Source of the DNA: RYN-111 sp963760125
Lineage (GTDB): Bacteria > Actinomycetota > Actinomycetes > Mycobacteriales > SCTD01
Length of the DNA stretch: 64,000 nucleotides
Direction of reading: 5' to 3'
Assembly: GCA_963760125.1 (NCBI GenBank)
Contig: CAVXBV010000012.1
Span: forward strand, 186,001-250,000
The first letter of the stretch is position 1. Each line of letters starts with the position of its first letter. The position numbers were made by a program, and so were the translations under genes. Below the pieces are notes generated by a model that saw only the letters and a program-made list of their open reading frames with translations, had not been told where the DNA came from and searched no databases. Positions 17,220 to 28,237 of this stretch are shown one piece after another.

Positions 17220-18113
17220 CGGTCGTCCGGGCCACCGACGGGGTCCGGCTGCACGTCGAGGTCGACGAGGTCGACGAGCGCCGGACCGACGGTGGTCTAC
17301 AGCCACGGGTTCACCGCGGCCCACGGGGAGTTCCTGCTCCAGCGCGAAGCGCTGGCGGGCCGGGTGCGCCAGGTCTTCTACGACCAGCGCGGCCACGGGC
17401 GCTCGGACGTCGGCCACCACAGCCACAACACCATGGAGCAGCTCGGACGCGACCTCCAGTCGGTCCTGGCGGCCACCTGCCCCACCGGACCGGTGGTGCT
17501 CGTCGGCCACTCGATGGGCGGCATGGCGGTGCTTGCCTGGGCCCGCACCCACGAGGACGAGGTCGGCACGCGCGTGGCCGGGGCGTTCCTGCTCGCCACG
17601 AGCGCCGACGCGCTGATCACCAGCGGGCCGGTGGCTCGCGCCGTCGCCGTGCTCACGCGGCTGCGCCTGCTCGCCTTCGGCCTGTGGCTGCTGCGGTTAG
17701 TCGCCCCGCTGGTGACGCGCGCCCGGCGGCCCGGCACCAGAGCCGGCTTCCGGTGGACAAAGCACTACCTGTTCGGACGTGGCGACGACGATGACGACGA
17801 TCTCGTGCTGCTGGTGCAGGCCATGCTCGAGGCCACGCCGTTCACCGTCGCGGCCGCCTTCTACCCCGTCTTCCTGACGCACGACGAGACCGCCGCGCTG
17901 CCGGTCCTGGCGCGCATACCCACGACCGTCCTCTGCGGGACCTCCGACCGGCTGACCCCGGTCAGTCACAGCCGGACCATGGCGCCACTGCTCCGGGCCG
18001 AGCTCATCGAGGTCCCGGAGTGCGGGCACAGCGTCAACGTGACGCGGCCGGACCTCGTCAACGACGCCCTGCTCGCCCTGGTCGAGCGGTCGGTCCGCGG
18101 GGAGGCCGCATGA
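17216..18113 (+). pseudogene. Alpha/beta hydrolase, frame-broken near its start
   Basis: From the GTG at 17216 (overlapping the permease stop) the frame reads MTVVRATDGVRLHVEVDEVD, a normal hydrolase N-terminus, then goes out of frame around 17276-17285. One base must be skipped to continue as AGPTVVYSHGFTAAHGEF. The rest is intact: FYDQRGHGRSD, nucleophile elbow LVGHSMGGMAVLAW, a run of six Asp near GRGDDD, the acid region LCGTSDRLTP, and the catalytic His in ECGHSVNVTRPD. A shorter in-frame start exists at 17292 but loses the first beta strands. It overlaps ctaA by 4 bases. Substrate unknown. Confidence 0.82.
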
Positions 18114-19027
18114 GGGCCGACGGCCTCACCTGGGTGCGCCGACTCGCCGTCACGGCGCTGGCACTGCAAGTGCTTCTCGTCGTCACCGGTACGGCGGTAC
18201 GCGTCACGGGCTCCGGGCTCGGGTGCCCCACGTGGCCCCGCTGCACCGGGACGTCGCTGACCAACACCGCCGAGCTCGGTGGCCACGGCTACATCGAGTT
18301 CGGCAACCGCCTGCTGGCCGTGGTGCTCGAGCTGGTGGGCATCGCGCTCGTCCTCGCCGTACGTCGCGTGCCGCACCCGCGCTCGTGGTTCCGGCTCGCC
18401 CTCGTGCAGGCCTCTGTGGTCCCGCTGCAGGCGGTCGTCGGGGGGCTGCTCGTCCTGTCCGGCCTGAACCCCTACGTCCTCATCGCGCACTTCCTGGCGA
18501 GCTTCCCCCTGGTCTACGCGGCTGCGGCGCTGGTGCACCGCACCCGCGCCACGGCGCTGCCTGCGCTCGTGCCGCTCCTGCGGCCGCTGGCGGGCGGGCT
18601 GGTCGCCGCGACCTCGGTGGTGTTGGTGCTCGGCACCCTGGTCACCGGTACGGGTCCCCACGCCGGAGACCCCAAGGTCGACCGGCTCCCGTTCAACCCG
18701 CGGGACGTGACGCAGCTGCACGCCGACGGCGTGTTCGTGCTGCTGGGTCTGACGCTGGCCACCGTGGTCCTGACCTGGCGGACCCCCCGTCGCCCGTGGG
18801 GGCTCGTGCTGCTCGGCCTGGTCCTCGCCCAGGGCGGCCTGGGCTACACGCAGTACTTCAACGGGGTCCCGGCAGCTCTCGTCGCGATGCACTCCGCGGG
18901 AGCCACCCTGGTCTTCACGACCGCGGCGTGGCTTCACGTGTCGAGCGCTCGGCCCAGCGGCGCACCGCCGCGGCATACCGCTGCGCCGACCCCGGAGCCA
19001 GCCCGAGGAACAGCGACGGCTCGGTGA
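18110..19027 (+). CDS. ctaA: Heme A synthase (COX15/CtaA family)
   Basis: 305 residues with about eight membrane segments in the CtaA pattern. VVTGTAVRVTGSGLGCPTWP holds the N-terminal Cys region. The heme-ligand histidines are in GYIEFGNRLLAV-linked helices, VLIAHFLASFPLVYA, DVTQLHADGVFVLL and VAMHSAGATLVF. It converts heme O to heme A for aa3-type cytochrome oxidase. The ATG at 18110 overlaps the hydrolase stop. Its last 113 bases overlap, tail to tail, the end of the ATP-grasp gene on the other strand. Confidence 0.93.
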   Translation: MRADGLTWVRRLAVTALALQVLLVVTGTAVRVTGSGLGCPTWPRCTGTSLTNTAELGGHGYIEFGNRLLAVVLELVGIALVLAVRRVPHPRSWFRLALVQASVVPLQAVVGGLLVLSGLNPYVLIAHFLASFPLVYAAAALVHRTRATALPALVPLLRPLAGGLVAATSVVLVLGTLVTGTGPHAGDPKVDRLPFNPRDVTQLHADGVFVLLGLTLATVVLTWRTPRRPWGLVLLGLVLAQGGLGYTQYFNGVPAALVAMHSAGATLVFTTAAWLHVSSARPSGAPPRHTAAPTPEPARGTATAR

Positions 19028-19781
19028 CCTCGAGCTCGATCACCACGGGCCCGGGCAGCAGGTCCACCCGGGCGTAGAGCAGGTCGTGGCCCCAGCCCTG
19101 CACCTCCCGCACGACGCGTTCGGCGAGCTCGATCTCGGCCGCGGACGCGGTCCTGGGCTCCATCGACCAGCTGCCTGGTTCGACCTCACCGCCGCCGACG
19201 GTGAGGACGGCGGACTTGCGGGCCGCGTGGCTCACCGTCCCGTCGAACACGAGCACCGCGGTCTCACCTGCCGTGTCCACCGCGTCCTGGTAGGGCTGGA
19301 CCATGACCGTCTTCCCTCGGGCGTGCAGGGCCGTCACGAGCGCCGCACCGGAGGGGTCGCCCCCGGCGTACGCCACGGTGTCGCGCGCGGCAGCCGAGAC
19401 GCTCGGTTTCACGACGTAGGGCGTCCTCGGGGGCTCGAACGCGTCGCCCGCCTCGAGCCAGGTGGTCGGGACGACCGGGATCCCGGCCGCCTCGAGCCGA
19501 CGCAGGTAGGTCTTGTCGGTGTTCCAGGCGACGACGTCGGCGTGGTTCGCCAACCGCGGCACGCCGGCCGCCCAGGCCACGAACTCCGCCACCCGGTCCC
19601 AGTAGTCCCAGGTCGACCGGAGGACGACGAGGTCGAACCCCGACCAGTCGACGTCGGAGGCGTCCCAGGCGTGCACCTCGACGCTCAGACCCTCGGCGGC
19701 CAGGGCCGCGCGCAGCTCGGGCCCGTCGCCGTCGAGCTCCGGCCAGGCCTGGCACGTGGCCAGGCAGACCCGCAGCGCCAT
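18915..19781 (-). CDS. ATP-grasp domain protein (RimK/DcsG-like)
   Basis: 288 residues from the ATG at 19781, which overlaps the ctaB stop (ATGA). The ATP-grasp layout is visible: a pre-ATP-grasp domain (WDYWDRVAEFVAWA, NTDKTYLRRLEAAGIPVVPT), the lysine in YVVKPSVSAAARDT, MVQPYQDAVDTAGETAVLVF for the adenine hinge, and the Mg-binding end LYARVDLLPGPVVIELEVTE followed by PSLFL. Such enzymes ligate a carboxylate to an amine or similar group. The substrate is not known. Its place between ctaA and ctaB might be chance. Long 3' overlap with ctaA. Confidence 0.85.
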   Translation of the reverse strand: MALRVCLATCQAWPELDGDGPELRAALAAEGLSVEVHAWDASDVDWSGFDLVVLRSTWDYWDRVAEFVAWAAGVPRLANHADVVAWNTDKTYLRRLEAAGIPVVPTTWLEAGDAFEPPRTPYVVKPSVSAAARDTVAYAGGDPSGAALVTALHARGKTVMVQPYQDAVDTAGETAVLVFDGTVSHAARKSAVLTVGGGEVEPGSWSMEPRTASAAEIELAERVVREVQGWGHDLLYARVDLLPGPVVIELEVTEPSLFLGLAPGSAQRYAAAVRRWAERSTREATPRS

Positions 19782-20710
19782 CAGACGAGCTGGTCGACCG
19801 CGACGGCGAGGAACAGCAGTGCGAGGTAGGTGATCGAGTAGTGGAACAGGCGCATCGGGTTGAACTCCGCGCCGGCGCGCACGCGACGCTCGAGGACGTG
19901 CGCCTCGCGAAGGAAGAGTGCTCCCAGCAGTACCGCGCTCACCAAGTAGATCGGCCCGGTGGCGTCCAGCGCGAGCAGCCCGGAGGTGGCGACCATGGCC
20001 CAGGAGTAGGCGACCATGCGGCGCGCCACGACTTGTGGCGTCGCGACGACGGGAAGCATTGGCACGTCGGCGCGGGCGTAGTCGTCCTTGTACTTCATCG
20101 CGAGGGCCCAGAAGTGGGGCGGCGTCCAGAAGAAGATGACCCCGAACAGGACCAGCGCAGCCCACGACAGGCTCCCCGTCACGGCCGACCAGCCGATGAG
20201 CACCGGCATGCAGCCGGCGGCGCCACCCCAGACGATGTTCTGCGACGTACGCCGCTTGAGCAGCATCGTGTAGACGACGACGTAGAACGCGATGGCGACG
20301 TCGGCAAGCAGCGCCGAGAGGAGGTTGGTCGTGAGCGCCAGCCAGCCCGTCGCCAGCACACCGAGGACGAGCCCGAAGACGAGGGCAGCCGTGGGGGTGA
20401 CGGTGTGGCGGACCAGGGGCCGCTTCGACGTGCGGTTCATCACGACGTCGATGTCGCGGTCCCACCAGCAGTTGAGGGCGTTGGCGCTGCCTGCGGCGAG
20501 TGAGCCTCCGACGAGCGTCGCGCCCACCAGAGTCCAACCCGGCCAGCCGCGCGCCGCGAGGACCATGGTCGGCACGGTCGTGACCAGCAGCAGCTCGATG
20601 ATGCGCGGCTTGGTCAGCGCGACGTAGGCGCCGATCGTGGCGCGGACGCGCGCGCCTCCGGACAGCCCGGCAACGACCTCACCGGCCACGGGATCCGCCA
20701 CCACTGTCAC
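19781..20710 (-). CDS. ctaB: Protoheme IX farnesyltransferase (heme O synthase)
   Basis: 309 residues of the UbiA family, with about nine membrane helices. The prenyl-diphosphate/Mg motif NALNCWWDRDIDVVMNRTSK is complete, as are the start YVALTKPRIIELLLVTTVPT and the second Asp-rich loop YKDDYARADVPMLPVV. It adds the farnesyl tail to heme B, the step before CtaA. The open frame extends to 21004, but the GTG at 20710 is favoured because a TAGAGT -10 ends seven bases upstream, implying a leaderless message. Nearby GTGs at 20704 and 20701 are alternatives. Confidence 0.92.
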   Translation of the reverse strand: MTVVADPVAGEVVAGLSGGARVRATIGAYVALTKPRIIELLLVTTVPTMVLAARGWPGWTLVGATLVGGSLAAGSANALNCWWDRDIDVVMNRTSKRPLVRHTVTPTAALVFGLVLGVLATGWLALTTNLLSALLADVAIAFYVVVYTMLLKRRTSQNIVWGGAAGCMPVLIGWSAVTGSLSWAALVLFGVIFFWTPPHFWALAMKYKDDYARADVPMLPVVATPQVVARRMVAYSWAMVATSGLLALDATGPIYLVSAVLLGALFLREAHVLERRVRAGAEFNPMRLFHYSITYLALLFLAVAVDQLV

Positions 20711-20717
20711 CCGAGGA

Positions 20718-20723
20718 ACTCTA
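20718..20723 (-). promoter_or_regulatory. Candidate -10 (TAGAGT) for a leaderless ctaB transcript
   Basis: TAGAGT on the minus strand ends seven bases before the GTG at 20710, the spacing expected when transcription starts at the start codon. No convincing -35 is seen. The divergent gap 20711-20883 must also hold the tkt promoter. I see TAGGGT near 20814 but no good partner hexamer. Confidence 0.35.
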
Positions 20724-20883
20724 GCGGCAGGCCCCCTGTGGTGCCCGACCGCGCCGCCTTTCACCTTGGTTGGACGCGTCACACACGGGAAAGGCGCAGG
20801 GAGGCGGCAGCGATAGGGTCGGCGATGATCGATCGCGATCGGCTCGGGCGACGAGGCCACAGGACGAGGCAAGGGGTACGACG

Positions 20884-22986
<2,103 letters not shown>

Positions 22987-23012
22987 TCGTCCCCTTCCGA
23001 AGGAGCTACACC

Positions 23013-24110
23013 GTGACTGACCCTCTCGCCGACCTCTCCGCTGCAGGGGTGGCGGTCTGGCTGGACGACCTGTCCCGCGAGCGCCTGCGCTCCGGCAACC
23101 TCGCCGACCTGGTGAAGAACCGGCACGTCGTGGGCGTCACGACCAATCCGTCGATCTTCCAGAAGGCCTTGGCCGACGGGGCGGCGTACGACGAGCAGGT
23201 CCAGGACCTCGCTCGTCGCGAGGTCGACCTCGCCGAGGCCGTCCGGGCGCTGACGACGTACGACGTCCGCTGGGCCTGCGACGTGCTGCGACCGGTGTAC
23301 GACGCGAGCGACACCGTCGACGGGCGGGTGTCGATCGAGGTCGACCCGCGGATCAGCGCGGACACGCCCCGCACGCTCGCCGAGGCCAAGGCCCTGTGGT
23401 GGCTGGTGGACCGCCCCAACCTCTACATCAAGATCCCTGCGACCCTCGAAGGCCTGTCCGCCATCACGGACTCCCTGGCCGCCGGGATCAGCGTCAACGT
23501 GACCCTGATCTTCTCCTTGGAGCGCTACAAGGCAGTGATGGAGGCGTTCCTCACGGGCCTGGAGGCTGCGCAGCGGGCCGGCGTCGACCTGGCGCCGATC
23601 GGGTCGGTGGCGAGCTTCTTCGTGAGCCGCGTCGACAGCGAGGTCGACAAGCGGCTCGGGGAGGGACACGCCCTGCGCGGCAAGGCGGCCCTCGCCAACG
23701 CCCGGCTCGCCCACCAGGCCTACGAGGAGGTCTTCGGCGGCGAGCGCTGGAAGGCGCTCGCGGCCGCGGGTGCACGCCCGCAGCGGCCGCTGTGGGCCTC
23801 GACCGGGGTCAAGGACCCGGCCTACGACGACACGATGTACGTCGTGGACCTGGTGGCCTCGGGAACGGTCAACACCATGCCGGAGGCCACGCTCGAGGCC
23901 GTGGCCGACCACGGCGTGGTGCGTGGTGACACCGTCTCGGACTCCTACGCCGATGCCGCCCAGGTGCTCACGGACCTCGCCGCGGCGGGGGTGGACATCG
24001 ACGAGGTGACCGCGCTGCTCGAGACCGAGGGCCTGCAGAAGTTCGAGGCGTCCTGGGAGGAGCTGCTGTCCTCGGTGACCGACCAGCTCGCCAAGGCGTC
24101 CACGACGTGA
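23013..24110 (+). CDS. tal: Transaldolase
   Basis: 365 residues, class of larger transaldolases common in actinobacteria and cyanobacteria. GVTTNPSIFQKALADG, DGRVSIEVDPRISADT, the Schiff-base lysine in NLYIKIPATLEGL, GISVNVTLIFSLERY and SVASFFVSRVDSEVDKRL are all present, and PLWASTGVKDPAYDDTMYV closes the barrel. The GTG at 23013 follows AAGGAG. It ends in a GTGA overlap with pgi. Confidence 0.96.
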   Translation: MTDPLADLSAAGVAVWLDDLSRERLRSGNLADLVKNRHVVGVTTNPSIFQKALADGAAYDEQVQDLARREVDLAEAVRALTTYDVRWACDVLRPVYDASDTVDGRVSIEVDPRISADTPRTLAEAKALWWLVDRPNLYIKIPATLEGLSAITDSLAAGISVNVTLIFSLERYKAVMEAFLTGLEAAQRAGVDLAPIGSVASFFVSRVDSEVDKRLGEGHALRGKAALANARLAHQAYEEVFGGERWKALAAAGARPQRPLWASTGVKDPAYDDTMYVVDLVASGTVNTMPEATLEAVADHGVVRGDTVSDSYADAAQVLTDLAAAGVDIDEVTALLETEGLQKFEASWEELLSSVTDQLAKASTT

Positions 24111-25690
24111 TCGCCGAGGTCGCCGTTCACGGCGAGGGCCTCGAGCGCGACCAGCAGACGGCCCTGGAGCTGCTGCGGACCGACGAGGTGCCCGCCCGCC
24201 TGCTGGCGAAGGACGCGACCCTGTGGGGTCCGGACGCCGAGCAGGAGGCGGCCAAGCGGCTGGGCTGGCTGGATGCCGTCGAGGTGTCCTGGCGGTTCGT
24301 GCCAGAGCTCCTGGCCCTGCGGGACGCCCTGCGCGAGGAGGGCGTCGACCATGTCGTGCTGTGCGGCATGGGTGGTTCATCGCTCGCCCCCGAGGTGATC
24401 TGCAAGACCGCCGGTGTCCCCCTGACCGTGCTGGACTCGACGCACCCCGACCAGGTCCGGGCGGCGACGCAGACCGACCTTTCCCGCACCGTGGTCGTCG
24501 TGTCGAGCAAGAGCGGCGGAACGGTCGAGACCGACAGCCAGCGGCGAGCGCTCGTCGCTGCCTTCACCGCGGCCGGCATCGACGCCGCGTCGCGCATCGT
24601 CGTCGTCACGGACCCCGGGTCGCCCTTCGAGCAACTCTCCCGCGACGAGGGCTATCGCGCGACGTTCCTGTCCGACCCGACGGTGGGCGGCCGCTACAGC
24701 GCCCTGACCGCCTTCGGTCTCGTCCCCTCAGCGCTCGCCGGCGCGGACGTCGAGCTGCTCCTGGACCAGGCCGCGTCCATGCTCACCCACCTGCACGAGC
24801 CCGACAACGCGGGACTGCGCCTGGGCGCGGCGCTCGGCGCGGACCAGCGCGACAAGGTGGTCCTCGACGCCGCCGGTTCCTCCCTCGTGGGGTTCGGTGA
24901 CTGGGCCGAGCAGCTGATCGCCGAGTCGACCGGCAAGCTCGAGAAGGGCCTGCTCCCCGTCGTCGTCGAGCCCGGCGCTCCCGAGGTCCAGTCCCCCGCA
25001 GCCGACGTGCACGTCGTCCGGGTGGGTGGTGACGCTCCTCCGGTCGGGACGACGGTCCACGGCAACCTCGGGCAGCAGTTCCTCCTGTGGGAGTACGCCA
25101 CCGCGGTCTCCGGACGGCTGCTGGGGATCGACCCGTTCGACCAGCCGGACGTCGAGAGCGCGAAGGTCGCCGCCCGTGCCCTGCTCGATGACCAGCCCGA
25201 GCCCGCTGCGCCGGACTTCGTGGACGGCCCCGTCCACGTCTTCGCGACCGAGGGGCTGCTGCACGGTGAGAGCACCGTCGCGGGGGCCGTCGCTGCCCTG
25301 CTCGCCGCTGTCCCTGCGCGGGGCTACCTCGCGGTCATGGCCTACCTCGACCGCGAACGCGACGGCCACGTGGCGTCCGTACGCGGACCGCTGGCGCGTC
25401 GGCTCGAGCGCCCGGTCACCTTCGGGTGGGGGCCGAGGTTCCTGCACTCGACCGGGCAGTTCCACAAGGGCGGGCCGCCCGTCGGCGCCTTCCTGCAGAT
25501 CACCGGCTTGGTGCGCCGAGACCTGGAGGTCCCGGACCTGCCGTTCACGTTCGGCACCCTGATCGCCGCGCAGGCGGCCGGCGACAGCACCGTGCTGGCC
25601 GAGCACGGTCGTCCGGTGCTGCGCTTGCACGTGCCCGATCCGGTCGGCCTCGCCAAGGTCCTGCAGGTCCTCACCGAGGCCGGGGCGTGA
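24107..25690 (+). CDS. pgi: Glucose-6-phosphate isomerase (actinobacterial type)
   Basis: 527 residues with two SIS-type sugar-phosphate domains. Marks are LCGMGGSSLAPEVI, LDSTHPDQVRAA, VVSSKSGGTVETDSQRRAL, LIAESTGKLEKGLLPVVVE, GQQFLLWEYATAVSGRLLGI and FLHSTGQFHKGGPPVGAFLQ. The GGSSLA, SKSGGT and GQ-HKG blocks hold the phosphate-binding and catalytic residues. It is the divergent form that, in many actinobacteria and some fused proteins, sits beside transaldolase. It overlaps tal and zwf by 4 bases each. Confidence 0.93.
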   Translation: MIAEVAVHGEGLERDQQTALELLRTDEVPARLLAKDATLWGPDAEQEAAKRLGWLDAVEVSWRFVPELLALRDALREEGVDHVVLCGMGGSSLAPEVICKTAGVPLTVLDSTHPDQVRAATQTDLSRTVVVVSSKSGGTVETDSQRRALVAAFTAAGIDAASRIVVVTDPGSPFEQLSRDEGYRATFLSDPTVGGRYSALTAFGLVPSALAGADVELLLDQAASMLTHLHEPDNAGLRLGAALGADQRDKVVLDAAGSSLVGFGDWAEQLIAESTGKLEKGLLPVVVEPGAPEVQSPAADVHVVRVGGDAPPVGTTVHGNLGQQFLLWEYATAVSGRLLGIDPFDQPDVESAKVAARALLDDQPEPAAPDFVDGPVHVFATEGLLHGESTVAGAVAALLAAVPARGYLAVMAYLDRERDGHVASVRGPLARRLERPVTFGWGPRFLHSTGQFHKGGPPVGAFLQITGLVRRDLEVPDLPFTFGTLIAAQAAGDSTVLAEHGRPVLRLHVPDPVGLAKVLQVLTEAGA

Positions 25691-27222
25691 GCAGCAACCC
25701 GCTGCGCGATCCGCGCGACCGCAGGCTGCCGCGCGTCCCCGAGCCCTGCGCCCTGGTGGTCTTCGGGGTCACCGGCGACCTTGCCCGTAAGAAGCTGATC
25801 CCGGCCGTCTACGACCTGGCCAACCGCGGCCTGCTCCCGCCGGGCTTCGTCCTCCTGGGCTTCGCGCGTCGGGACTGGGGTGACGGGGACTTCGAGCAGG
25901 TCGCCAAGGAGGCGGCGCAGAAGGGCGCACGCACGGAGTTCCGGGAGGAGGTCTGGCAGCGGCTCGCCGACGCCACCAAGTTCCTCCCCGGCTCGTTCGA
26001 CGACGACGCGGCGTTCGACACCCTCGCCCAGACGCTCAAGGACCTGGACGCGAGCCACGGAACCGGTGGCAACGCCGCCTTCTACCTCTCGATCCCGCCC
26101 AACGCCTTCCCGACCGTGCTCAAGCAGATGCAGCGGACCGGGATGGCCGACAACGCCGAGACGCAGAGCTGGCGACGGGTCGTCGTGGAGAAGCCGTTCG
26201 GTCACGACCTGGCCAGTGGGCAGGCCCTGAACACGCTGGTCGATGACGTCTTCACCGCGCAGGACGTCTTCCGCATCGACCACTACCTCGGCAAGGAGAC
26301 CGTCCAGAACCTGCTGGCCCTCCGCTTCGCCAACGAGCTGTTCGAACCGATCTGGAACGCCCACCACATCGACAGCGTGCAGATCACCATGGCCGAGGAC
26401 GTCGGCATCGGCACGCGGGCCGGCTTTTACGAGGGCACCGGCGCAGCGCGAGACGTGCTGCAGAACCACCTGCTCCAGCTGCTCGCCCTGACCGCCATGG
26501 ACGAGCCGGTCAACTTCGACGCCGAGTCCCTGCGCACCGAGAAGCGCAAGGTCCTCGGCGCCACCCGCCTGCCCCGTGACCTGGCTGGTCACGCCGTTCG
26601 AGGGCAGTACGACCAGGGCTGGCTGGCCGGGGAACGCGTGGCCTCCTACCTCGACGAAGAAGGTGTGGAGGACGCGTCGAAGACGGAGACGTTCGCCGCC
26701 GTCCGTCTGGACGTCGACACCCGTCGCTGGGCCGGGGTCCCCTTCTACCTGCGCACCGGTAAGCGCCTCCCCCGTCGCGTCACCGAGATCGGGATCGTGT
26801 TCAAGAAGGCTCCGCATCTGCCGTTCGCGGTCGACGACACCGCCGAGCTCGGCGCGAACCAGCTCGTCGTCCGCGTGCAACCCGACGAGGGCGTGACACT
26901 CCGGTTCGGGTCGAAGGTCCCCGGGACCACCATGGAGGTGCGTGATGTCGCCATGGACTTCCGGTACGGCGAAGCCTTCACGGAGAACTCCCCGGAGGCC
27001 TACGAACGCCTCCTTTTGGACGTGTTGCTTGGCGACGCCTCGCTGTTCCCCCGCAACGAGGAGGTCGAGGAGTCGTGGCGCATCATCGACCCGATCGAGC
27101 ACCTCTGGCGCGAGCAGGACGAAGCGGGCGGCGGACCAGAGCTGTACCGGGCCGGTGAGTGGGGGCCCAAGGGCGCGGACGAGATGCTCGCGCGCGACGG
27201 ACGCCGCTGGCGGCGACCGTGA
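25687..27222 (+). CDS. zwf: Glucose-6-phosphate 1-dehydrogenase
   Basis: 511 residues. The NADP fold starts ALVVFGVTGDLARKKLIPAV, the catalytic block is FRIDHYLGKETVQNLLALRF (active His and the phosphate-binding Lys), and VVVEKPFGHDLASGQAL and GRTGFYEG-like RAGFYEGTGAARDVLQNH follow. It makes 6-phosphogluconolactone and NADPH. The GTG at 25687 overlaps the pgi stop as GTGA. The open frame upstream to 25426 lies within pgi. Confidence 0.97.
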   Translation: MSSNPLRDPRDRRLPRVPEPCALVVFGVTGDLARKKLIPAVYDLANRGLLPPGFVLLGFARRDWGDGDFEQVAKEAAQKGARTEFREEVWQRLADATKFLPGSFDDDAAFDTLAQTLKDLDASHGTGGNAAFYLSIPPNAFPTVLKQMQRTGMADNAETQSWRRVVVEKPFGHDLASGQALNTLVDDVFTAQDVFRIDHYLGKETVQNLLALRFANELFEPIWNAHHIDSVQITMAEDVGIGTRAGFYEGTGAARDVLQNHLLQLLALTAMDEPVNFDAESLRTEKRKVLGATRLPRDLAGHAVRGQYDQGWLAGERVASYLDEEGVEDASKTETFAAVRLDVDTRRWAGVPFYLRTGKRLPRRVTEIGIVFKKAPHLPFAVDDTAELGANQLVVRVQPDEGVTLRFGSKVPGTTMEVRDVAMDFRYGEAFTENSPEAYERLLLDVLLGDASLFPRNEEVEESWRIIDPIEHLWREQDEAGGGPELYRAGEWGPKGADEMLARDGRRWRRP

Positions 27223-27244
27223 CGACGTCGCTGAGGAGGACCGC

Positions 27245-28237
27245 ATGACCACGCTCTGGGACACCACGGGCACCGCCGTCGTGAAGGCCCTCGACGCCGA
27301 GCGGCGGCACGCCGGTTCCGTCTCGAGCGGCCTGGCCCTGACCCTCATCGCCGTCGTCGAGGAGAAGCTGGTCAGCGAGGCGGAGCAGGCCGCTACGGCC
27401 GCCGCAGCCCAGCACCCCTGCCGGCTGCTGATGGTGGTGCGCCGTCGACCCGACGCCCCCGAGCCGCGGCTGGACGCTGAGGTGTCGGTCGGTGGCCGCC
27501 TCGGTCCCGGCGAGGCGGTCGTGATGCGGATGTACGGCCGCCTGTCGCTCCACGCCGAGTCCGTCGTGCTCCCGCTCCTGGCCCCAGACTCGCCCGTCGT
27601 GACCTGGTGGTTCGGCGAGCCGCCGCACCTGATCGCCCACGACCCCCTGGGGGTCATCGCCGATCGACGCATCACCGATGCCGGAGCGGCTCGTGATCCC
27701 CTCGGTGCGCTCTTCCGCCGAGCCCACGACTTCGCTCCCGGCGACACCGACCTCGCCTGGACCCGCACCACCCTGTGGCGCAGCCTGTGCGCGTCGGCGT
27801 ACGACTCGCTGTCCGGCCAGCTGCACGCGGTCACCGTCAGCGGCGAGGCGGCCAACCCGAGCCGCGCCCTGCTGGCCGGTTGGCTGTCGGCGCGACTCGG
27901 CACCGACGTGGTCCAGCAGGACAGTGCCGGCCCGGGTGTCACCGGCGTCGAGCTCTCGGTCGGCGACGACCAGGTGCGCCTCACCCGTACCGACGGCCGC
28001 ACGGCCATCCTGTCGCGGACCGGTCAGCCGGACCGCGCGCTGCCCCTGCCCCGCCGCGACCTCGGCGACCTGCTCGCCGAGGAGCTCCGCCGCCTCGACG
28101 CCGATGAGACCTACGCGGAGGCCCTCGGGGCACACAGCGGCCTCGCGGACCTCGCCGAGCGCCCGGAGCTGCGCACTCACCAGTGGCAGGACCCGGCGCT
28201 GGACCCCGATCCGGACCCGGCCCTGACCACCACATGA
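27245..28237 (+). CDS. opcA: Glucose-6-phosphate dehydrogenase assembly protein OpcA
   Basis: 330 residues. The N-terminus MTTLWDTTGTAVVKALDAER, CRLLMVVRRR, DSPVVTWWFGEPPHLIAHDP and SRALLAGWLSARLG match actinobacterial OpcA, which activates Zwf. No catalytic motif is known for the family. The start is an ATG at 27245 with GAGGA upstream, 22 bases after zwf. It overlaps pgl by 4 bases, the usual zwf-opcA-pgl order. Confidence 0.93.
   Translation: MTTLWDTTGTAVVKALDAERRHAGSVSSGLALTLIAVVEEKLVSEAEQAATAAAAQHPCRLLMVVRRRPDAPEPRLDAEVSVGGRLGPGEAVVMRMYGRLSLHAESVVLPLLAPDSPVVTWWFGEPPHLIAHDPLGVIADRRITDAGAARDPLGALFRRAHDFAPGDTDLAWTRTTLWRSLCASAYDSLSGQLHAVTVSGEAANPSRALLAGWLSARLGTDVVQQDSAGPGVTGVELSVGDDQVRLTRTDGRTAILSRTGQPDRALPLPRRDLGDLLAEELRRLDADETYAEALGAHSGLADLAERPELRTHQWQDPALDPDPDPALTTT

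Noticed and set aside
25342..28008. Minus-strand open frame of about 888 codons over zwf and opcA
   Set aside because: Antisense shadow of two well-identified genes.
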